A stretch of 64,000 nt of DNA, taken from Bullera alba. Lineage: Eukaryota; Basidiomycota; Tremellomycetes; Tremellales; Bulleraceae. Location of the stretch: NCBI GenBank assembly GCA_001600095.1, contig BCIX01000001.1, positions 4,985,198-5,049,197 on the forward strand. The letters are read 5' to 3'. The notes under the pieces are model-generated. The model did not search any database. It was not told the origin of the DNA and worked only from the letters and a program-made list of their open reading frames with translations. The stretch's first letter is position 1; every line of letters begins with the position of its first letter. The position numbers and the translations under genes were made by a program. Shown piece by piece: positions 57,729-64,000 of the stretch.

Positions 57729-59188
57729 TTATGCTTGCTTTTCCAGCAGCTTTGCCTTTTCTGGAGCAGGTGTCACTTCACCTTCTACCGCCAGAGCGGT
57801 GCTCGACCGGCTTTTCACCTTTGCCCATACCCATCTCGACCCTTTGGCCGTCCATCTCCACACTGCCTTTTCGATCCAGATGATACCCCTACCCATGCCA
57901 ACGCTCAAGTCGAATGCTGTCCATGTCCGAGGATCCCATTGTAATCTGCTGTCGTGGATCCTTTGTCGGAACAACCGCCATCTGTCCCGGACTGACGGTG
58001 CCGTCGGTTCAATCACCTTGTCGTCTTGTACAGTCCGCACGAATCGACTCCAATCAACGGGCCCGGCTCGTAATTTGTCCCCTGAAAGCTTCTTCTCCAA
58101 CCATCTCAAGACTCTGACATCTTTGGGATCCAGCAGCCCCGTTGTGTGTATCGAAATGACGCTGGGAGCCACAGGTGACGATTTGGGCAGAATTTTGGAC
58201 ATCCTATGAGCCAGAAGTGTGTCCGTGAACAATCTATCCCCGATGACGAGTAGCCTCAGATCGTCCTTTTCCTTTGCTTCTTCGGCGGCATTCGACTCCT
58301 CCTCGTGGATAGCTTCTTCGTTCCGATCCGACGACTTGGCGCTTTCACTTGTATCCGCTTCACTCGACACCATCTTATCTCTCAACCGCTTGCCATCCTC
58401 CTCTACCGAGCTCTCCTCCGAGCCTTGCTTGGTTTGTGCCCCTCGTCTTTTGGTTGGCTTTCCGTTTGCGTCCACGAGGGGTCCCAACAGAGGGTCTTCC
58501 TCCGCAGACTTGAGGAGCTTCTTCAGGATCAAATCCCTATCCTCGTCCTCCATCTTCCTGATCGCGTGCGCTTTCTCGTCCAAATGCCCTCTGAGGGTAT
58601 TGGGCTTGCCTAGTTTGCCCTGGAAGTATTCGAGAATCGAGGACCCGCATCCTGGTTTAGGGGTGTTATGCAGCAGTACCGGCGCTTTCAATGATAGTGA
58701 TACAGCCTCCGCCTAGATAGAATTGTCAGTTGCCTTCTAAGGTCACTGCACTGTTTATTGGGATCCGAGGTAACTCACCGCTATTCCATCTGGATCCTTC
58801 TTCGTCCCTGCGGAATTGGACACAACCAGCACCCTGCCCTCTGGAAAAACACCTAGCAACTCGGTCCAGGCAGTCTGAAGCGAAGGATGGACATCGTCTT
58901 TCTCCGGTAGCGTCTACAGGTGGACATGTCTCTTCAGCCACGTCTACCAAAGTAACTATCTCGGCTGCTCACCAGACAATTATCCTTGTCAATGACGACC
59001 GCATTGAAGCCCTGTTTCCGTAAACCTCGAAAGTCCACTTGCGCGATGCCTGGGATTATGACCTCGATCAGCGAAAAGCGACGGTTCTCGATCATTCACT
59101 TACTGGGCGCCTTGATATCGGGACGGAGGAGGTGTGGCCGCACTAACCCGGTCAGGTGGATGAGAGAAGTTGGCAGGCGAAATGTCAT
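57729..59188 (-). CDS. GEP4: Mitochondrial phosphatidylglycerophosphatase Gep4
   Basis: Four exons from 59188 down (59104-59188, 58973-59049, 58779-58913, 57729-58712) give 426 residues. The start MTFRLPTSLIHLTGLVRPHL is basic and hydrophobic, as for matrix-side inner-membrane targeting. The HAD motif I is VIDKDNCLTLPEKDD, motif II VSNSAGTKKD, and motif IV LLVIGDRLFTDTLLAHRM. Gep4 removes the phosphate from phosphatidylglycerophosphate in cardiolipin synthesis. Two disordered insertions (about 190-240) and a C-terminal amphipathic stretch make it larger than yeast Gep4 (185 residues). Confidence 0.9.
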
Positions 59189-59607
59189 GACATGAGGGCG
59201 GAGGTCGTCCCGGTTCCGAAATGGGTAGCGATGCGGTGAAGCTGGAGCTTGCAGCTGATGCGACTAGGCGAATAGCCTACAAGTGGAAACTTGACGCTTC
59301 GAGGGCGACTCGATGAAAGCTAACACTGAATGTGTGGTGATCGAAAGCGAGTGTATGGGTGTAAGAGCTGTTTCAGCGAAATGTTGTCGACGTTTCGGAA
59401 TTGGTCAAACTCAAAACAGTTTGTTTTCGTTCAACAACTTCGAACACAGGACTGATCACATCGAGATCCGCAACCACGCCTCACATATAGCTGAGACAAC
59501 CCCCTCAGATCGAGAAGCAGTGCCATTCGTCACTATTTCCAGGCTCTAGTACGAGATACGGCCCATACGAGACCTTCCGGCGACCCGATACATCACCTCC
59601 GCCCTCG
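59189..59607. other. Divergent GEP4/HSBP1 promoter
   Basis: About 420 bases between divergent starts; nothing else seen. Confidence 0.5.
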
Positions 59608-60159
59608 ATGAACGCCAACGCTGGCTCATCCAAACTCCAGCCAAACGGCACTGATGCTTTGCATCCCTCGACATCACATACGAAGCGACTATCAACCATA
59701 CCCAAGGGCACGTCCAATGGATCGCCGGGCAAAGTGAAAGCTCCGGCAATGGTCAATACTGGGACTGCAGGTGTCAAAGACGTTGTGAGCCCGGGAGAGC
59801 TATGCGGTTTCGTGAGTTTATACTTGGGGAGAAGCCATCTCGTTTGCTCGTTTGACTGACTGTGTCGATGTCAGGTGGATACATTGCTTAGTCAGTTGGA
59901 GACCCGGTTCGACGAGATGAGCGAAGATGTCATGTGAGTGTGATGATCAATAAATCAGACCGGTAACTGACCTCGAACAGGTCCAGAAGTGAGTGACTAT
60001 CTGCCGAAACTGCCGGACTTTCTTCATGAAAGACAGATCATAGCACGGACCGCTGACTATGACCCCGTAGTGAACGACATGTCGACGCGTATAGACAACC
60101 TGGAGAACGCGATTCAAGATCTGATGCAGAACGGGATAGACGGGCCTGTTCCATCTTGA
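59608..60159 (+). CDS. HSBP1: Heat shock factor-binding protein 1-like coiled coil
   Basis: Exons 59608-59811, 59875-59933, 59981-59988 and 60071-60159 give 119 residues. The first 65 are disordered and Ser/Thr/Lys-rich. From FVDTLLSQLETRFDEMSEDVM through SRMNDMSTRIDNLENAIQDLM it matches HSBP1 heptads; human HSBP1 has GRIDDMSSRIDDLEKNI at the join. HSBP1 forms coiled-coil trimers and negatively affects the heat shock factor; it is also tied to WASH assembly. The third exon is only 8 bases (GTCCAGAA) and restores frame exactly. Well supported. Confidence 0.9.
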
Positions 60160-61692
60160 AGGCAGCCTGCGCGGCCACACGAGGTGTGTCAACAAAGATC
60201 ACTCAGAAGAGTATTCAACACGCTGTACAAGGTCACGACCCTACGTTGTATATTACGCTGAATGTAATCCGAGTTGCGTATCTTAGTCGTGAGTCACTCG
60301 AGAGTCGAGATCTACCTCACAACCAAGTTACCTGGCGGGATCGACCCCGCCCTTTATGCTGTCAGCATCAGAGTGAGTGACCCGACAACAACATCCACCT
60401 CAGCAGTATGATCTCGCCATACCTGTACTGTGGCCGCCTGAGGATTATGTGCAGCGCACAGCGGTTCCGAGAGAGCTATGGCAGAGACGCCCCTCCGGAG
60501 ACTCGGTCACTCGACCAATTCTTTGCGAGTTGCGCGTTCGCTTCAGCTTCTGCTCGGTAGACAGGCCCATAAGCTTGGCCATGGGCGCTACAAGCTCCGA
60601 CTGCCTTGCACGCGAAGAGCAGTATACGCGGTGTGTGGCGAGCGTCGAAGCTACGCATCCTGTCCGTTACTGTAGGGTCTGCGATAAGGTCTAAGGCATG
60701 CCCCCGCCGATCCGCGGTTTCCGTGTGGTAAGGCCCTGGGAGACAGAACCGCCGGTAATTGTCGCTACAGAGTACCTAGACGCTTCATACTTGGCAGATC
60801 GATAGATGGGAGTCTGATACACCATAATCGCCGAGGGGTTGTGCTTGGTGTCAATATGGAGGACAACCAAAATCCCGTCAAAGAATCCCAAGGGCCCGAA
60901 TTCACTTCCCGTGGTTCATCAACGCGGAGTCGGTCGGTCGCGCGCAGATGACGACGGAAAAGTTCATTAGTATTTTACGACTTTGGGGCACAAGACATCA
61001 TTTTAGCAGCCCTATTCCGAAAAGGATAGGCGGAAACCCATGCCCGCGCTGCTATGCTGCATGTAGGCAGGCGCCTTGGACAAGGCTCGAGTTGCGCACG
61101 CAAGTGGTCACCTCGAAATCAATTTAATCCACCTGACCCAAGCGCCAGTTTTAGAAGACCTAAACGTCTTATGGGTGTTTTAGGCCGGCGAACTGCACAA
61201 TTAGGCATCCCAAGAATGGCCGCAAAGGATCCGTGATATGACAGCGTTCGCAGATTTCCAGGTCATTTGACCAGGTCGTTTGACCAGGTCATTTGACCAA
61301 TCGATCTGGGGGGTCCATTTAAGGCGACAGGTTCCATTTGACTTACTCAAAGCTAGCTGGGCTCGGCTCTGCTGGCCTGGCGGCGAGCTGGCTGCTGGCA
61401 TGCTGCTGCCCAGCAATCGACCTGCTGCAAATCTGCTGCGTTCTGATTTCTGGAGTGATCACGTTGGAGACAACTCAGACAAGGAGAACAGAGAAGGCTG
61501 CAGGTCCAGGGAGAACGGAACGCTCCGTCTCGCTCGATTCTCAATGCACAGCAACGCAAGTAAGTACCTGTACGAGCAAGCGGAGTCCGTCACACTGTTA
61601 GACTTTACATAGCGATCAATCTCATACAACATACCCCGCGACGAGTCGGTTCAAGAACTCCTCCCTTACCGTCAGCTCAGCTGCTCTTCACT
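60160..61692. other. Long convergent intergenic stretch
   Basis: About 1.5 kb between convergent HSBP1 and the calpain-like gene. Apart from a 13-base tandem repeat at 61259-61297 and CTG-rich sequence near 61355-61440, I see nothing: frames lack ATG starts or protein character, and no tRNA-like fold is evident. Confidence 0.5.
61259..61297. repeat. Three 13-base tandem repeats with inner palindrome
   Basis: Unit CAGGTCATTTGAC at 61259-61271, 61272-61284 (one change, G for A) and 61285-61297. Each junction restores GGTCA-TT-TGACC, a hyphenated palindrome. Confidence 0.9.
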
Positions 61693-62968
61693 TCACCCCT
61701 TCCAAGTGAACTCGTCCCAGTTGGCAAAGTGGTACACGCAGTCGATGTCGTCAGAGAGTTTGGACATGTCCCACTCTCGGACTTGGGCCCACGGATTCCT
61801 CATTTTCACCCTGAGCAGGTCGAGACATCAGCTTCGTTTTCGGTCGTACTGAGGGCAACTTCACTCACTTCTGCTTTCCGTCGACCATGGTTGCCCACAT
61901 GACAGCATAGACATGATTCCCAACGGGTTTGCTTGCGGTGTCGAGGAGGGCGCCGTTGTCCTTGGTGCCGAACATGACGGGTGATTTTGGAGCCCGGCGC
62001 GCTATCTCGACTAGGTGGCTTCAGCCATGGCTATTGATAGAATCGGTAGATGACCGTGCTTACAATATTCGTCTTGAGAGAGGCCAGTCTGGACAACCGT
62101 CTCACGATTGGCGATGGAAGCGAGAGCATGAGCTGCAACTCCTCCGTGCAGATACCCGCCGCCGTACACGCGAGCAAAAGCTGCTTGCCAACCGCCAACC
62201 CACCTGTTGAGGGTCATCAATTAGGTCTATGGGCGCCAGGCCGAGCAGCTTTGAGAATCAGAGGAAGGCGACCTACCAGACAGCCTGCATGTTTGGGCTA
62301 AAGGCCATTCCAGTGTTGCCGTTGAAATGGCCCGACACGTCGTCCTGGTAGGATACTTCGGGCCAGGACTCGTTCGGGGATTGCTTGTAGGTCGACAAGG
62401 ATACTCCATTGTGCTGCTCTACAACCATCTCTTCCTTGATTTCGAACATGTGAAATTTGGCCTTGTCCACATACTTACCAGCCTCAATCTTTCCATCAGT
62501 CACGCCTTTGCCCGAGACGCCTTCCATCGCGGTCATGAGCCATTCCGCCCCGCCGTCAGAGAGAGCGATCGAGCAGAGTGCTAGAATGACTGTTATTGAT
62601 GCCCGGCCTGGAGGGGCAACAAAGACTCACTCGCCAACAAAAAGCAGTCCTCAGTCACGGCTGCGGTATATCGTAAGCAGGACCCATCCTTGAGGCCAGA
62701 TTTTGAGCATCGACCATCACTTACTTTGCGTCATATCCTGAAAGTTCGGTCCTCCCTCGCGATATAATGCTCGATGCGTGGAGGCATACAAGGCGTCGCC
62801 GAGGTGAGTGGTATCTTCGGGAATGGGTTCAGGTTCAGCCTCTGGTGTTGGCAATCCGATTACAGCGCTTGTGCCTACATCGACCGTCAGCGCCAGAACG
62901 CTGATAACGCTGGGTGGGCGATACTTACCCAGCAAAAGAACGATGACGAGGTATTCTGTCAGAATCAT
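61693..62968 (-). CDS. Short calpain-like cysteine protease
   Basis: Seven exons from 62968 down (62929-62968, 62725-62874, 62631-62660, 62277-62580, 62064-62203, 61869-62010, 61693-61810) give 307 residues. The first 15 residues are hydrophobic (LTEYLVIVLLLG), a signal or membrane anchor. The catalytic triad is visible: Cys69 in VTEDCFLLATLCSIAL, His254 in VGNHVYAVMW and Asn274 in KMRNPWAQVREW. No EF-hand, C2-like or other regulatory domain is present. The C-terminus DCVYHFANWDEFTWKG matches the end of fungal calpain catalytic cores. Substrate and location are unknown. Normal intron phases throughout support an intact gene. Confidence 0.82.
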
Positions 62969-63335
62969 GATGACCTCGCTGTGTCGTTGCGTCGAGAGCT
63001 ATACGCAGCACTTGGTAAGGCTTGAACGACTCAACAGGGGCAACTTCAAGACCTTTAGCAATTAGCGTGGCGACAATCGCGATCAATACCATCAAACTGG
63101 ATCGCAATGGGCCCAATACATCATCCTTTCATCGTGCCCACCTGAAGCTGTTGAAACCCGTAATGAACGCCCTCACCCTCGGCCCCGCTGTTTATTGTAC
63201 ACTCCATTCATGGGAGTCCCGCAACAGCTGAGGCAACGTTCCAGGTCGTTTGGCGGCCGTCAAGGGTTAGCAAGTGCGGCGCACTATGGATCACATCAGT
63301 CATTTCACGATGAAACAACAGGTCGTGCGCGGTGC
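62969..63335. other. Intergenic, calpain-like promoter
   Basis: About 365 bases between two minus-strand genes; no supported feature. Confidence 0.5.
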
Positions 63336-64000
63336 TCACGTTCGCTTTGGTCGAATGTCGGTACTGGCTCGGAGTCGTCCGTCCGTCGAGGCGAGTATCG
63401 CTTTCTTGACGTATTCCCTATCGTGATTTTGCTCTTGGTACCCAACTAGGACCACCTTGTACCCGTCGTCGATAAGTCCAAACAGGGTACTGGATAGATT
63501 GTAACTGCCAGATACCGGTCTCCGAAGTATGACTATTTCCGACAGGTTTGGATAAAGAGCACGTAGGAGTGCTTTCTTGACGCCGATTCGAGCAATTGAG
63601 GTCGCTGTCACCTGGTCGCGGAGCTTGCCGGGCATGAAAAGGAAATAATTGTATGTGGCAAGCCTGGTGACGTCGGAGTATGTTGAGATGCCCTTTCGAA
63701 CGAGATTAGATACTGGATCACCGAGCTTGTCAGAGAGGGTCGTGAAATCATGATCGACTACGGTGCTGGGTCGCAAGTCTGGACATTTGGCCATATTTCG
63801 GGCGATCAACTCGGCTCGTGTAGATCCGAAGTCGTCTACGACGTCGTCGTCATCGTCAAGCAGATCATCTTTCTCCTCGGTTTCGATCCTGAGAAATTGA
63901 GCGTATGTCATATTCTTGATCTGTCGCGATGTTGGGGTTCCACTACAGGAGGAGATAGTCCACCTGCCATCCCCGGAGATACCCAAAGCAGGCAGATCCA
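63336..64000 (-). CDS. Unrecognised protein, C-terminal part (5' end beyond window)
   Basis: An open frame from the right edge to TGA at 63336 codes the last 221 residues; the start lies beyond the window. An acidic run (LLDDDDDVVDDF) divides the part into a Ser/Thr-rich N side and a mixed alpha/beta C side (YNYFLFMPGKLRDQV, LYPNLSEIVILRRPVSGSYN, DDGYKVVLVGYQEQNHDREY). No known family motif is visible. The frame has no intron-like breaks. Function unknown. Confidence 0.6.
   Translation of the reverse strand, partial: DLPALGISGDGRWTISSCSGTPTSRQIKNMTYAQFLRIETEEKDDLLDDDDDVVDDFGSTRAELIARNMAKCPDLRPSTVVDHDFTTLSDKLGDPVSNLVRKGISTYSDVTRLATYNYFLFMPGKLRDQVTATSIARIGVKKALLRALYPNLSEIVILRRPVSGSYNLSSTLFGLIDDGYKVVLVGYQEQNHDREYVKKAILASTDGRLRASTDIRPKRT

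Noticed and set aside
60330..60360. GC-rich stretch CGGGATCGACCCCG that looks like a tRNA T-arm
   Set aside because: No T-loop consensus, no matching acceptor or D-arm around it.
61338..61612. Plus-strand hydrophobic Cys/Leu-rich frame
   Set aside because: Starts on TTG, arises from CTG-rich sequence and has no supporting features.
1..64000. tRNA, rRNA, transposon, CRISPR or viral sequence
   Set aside because: Scanning for T-loop patterns, terminal repeats, transposase or reverse-transcriptase motifs and regular spacers gave nothing convincing by eye.

Overview
The window is nuclear DNA of a basidiomycete yeast, most likely a tremellomycete related to Cryptococcus, Kwoniella or Tremella. 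Three things point there. Genes are dense and cut by many very short introns (mostly 35-80 bases) with GTGAGT-type donors and CTGAC/CTGAT branch sites. Proteins use a GC-rich fungal codon set. Several genes are Tremellomycete-flavoured: a CPS1-type hyaluronan/polysaccharide synthase, a CPL1-like cysteine-rich secreted protein and a capsule-associated SGNH protein. The genus cannot be read from the sequence. I rebuilt 34 protein-coding models (two cut by the window ends) by joining exons in frame and checking that lengths, phases and family motifs agree. I saw no tRNA, rRNA, transposon or CRISPR array.

Layout. 0-14.9 kb holds housekeeping genes: UBC9 (SUMO E2), SCP160/vigilin (multi-KH), a tail-anchored unknown, JAC1/HSC20 (Fe-S J-protein), a PWWP protein with a TFIIS-N/IBD-like region, a BIG1/VOA1-like ER protein, RPB8 and TIM17. 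15.3-23.4 kb holds a secreted ThuA-like protein, GCV1 (glycine cleavage T protein), CCT6, MRPL51 and a PHOSPHO-type phosphatase. 24-36.7 kb holds RCY1 (F-box plus exocyst-like), a GH128 glucanase, HSH155/SF3B1, a proteasome assembly chaperone 3 candidate and CPS1. 37.3-41.2 kb holds URO1 (urate oxidase) with a tight small upstream ORF, a 1.4 kb gene-poor stretch, and PSF2 (GINS). 41.6-53.1 kb is rich in cell-surface, secreted or catabolic genes: an SGNH capsule-associated protein, a secreted amidase, an intronless cupin, a basic-region protein and a modular CPL1-like protein. 53.2-64 kb holds CDD1, OLA1, ICLN, GEP4, HSBP1, a short calpain-like protease and an unrecognised partial gene.

Functional links are loose, as usual for fungal chromosomes; most neighbours are divergent or convergent pairs without shared pathways. 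Weak themes are mitochondria (JAC1, TIM17, GCV1, MRPL51, GEP4, possibly an OLA1 isoform), nitrogen scavenging (URO1, amidase, CDD1) and the cell surface (CPS1, SGNH, GH128, CPL1-like).

The most unusual biology is in gene structure: two independently supported 8-base microexons (PWWP gene and HSBP1), a CPS1 gene whose first coding exon is 5 bases and which also has 15- and 16-base exons, two GC-AG introns, an OLA1 gene with an in-frame mitochondrial-type leader before a strong second ATG, a small ORF ending 37 bases before URO1, and a cysteine-rich protein built from phase-0 exon modules. No clearly new multi-gene system was found.
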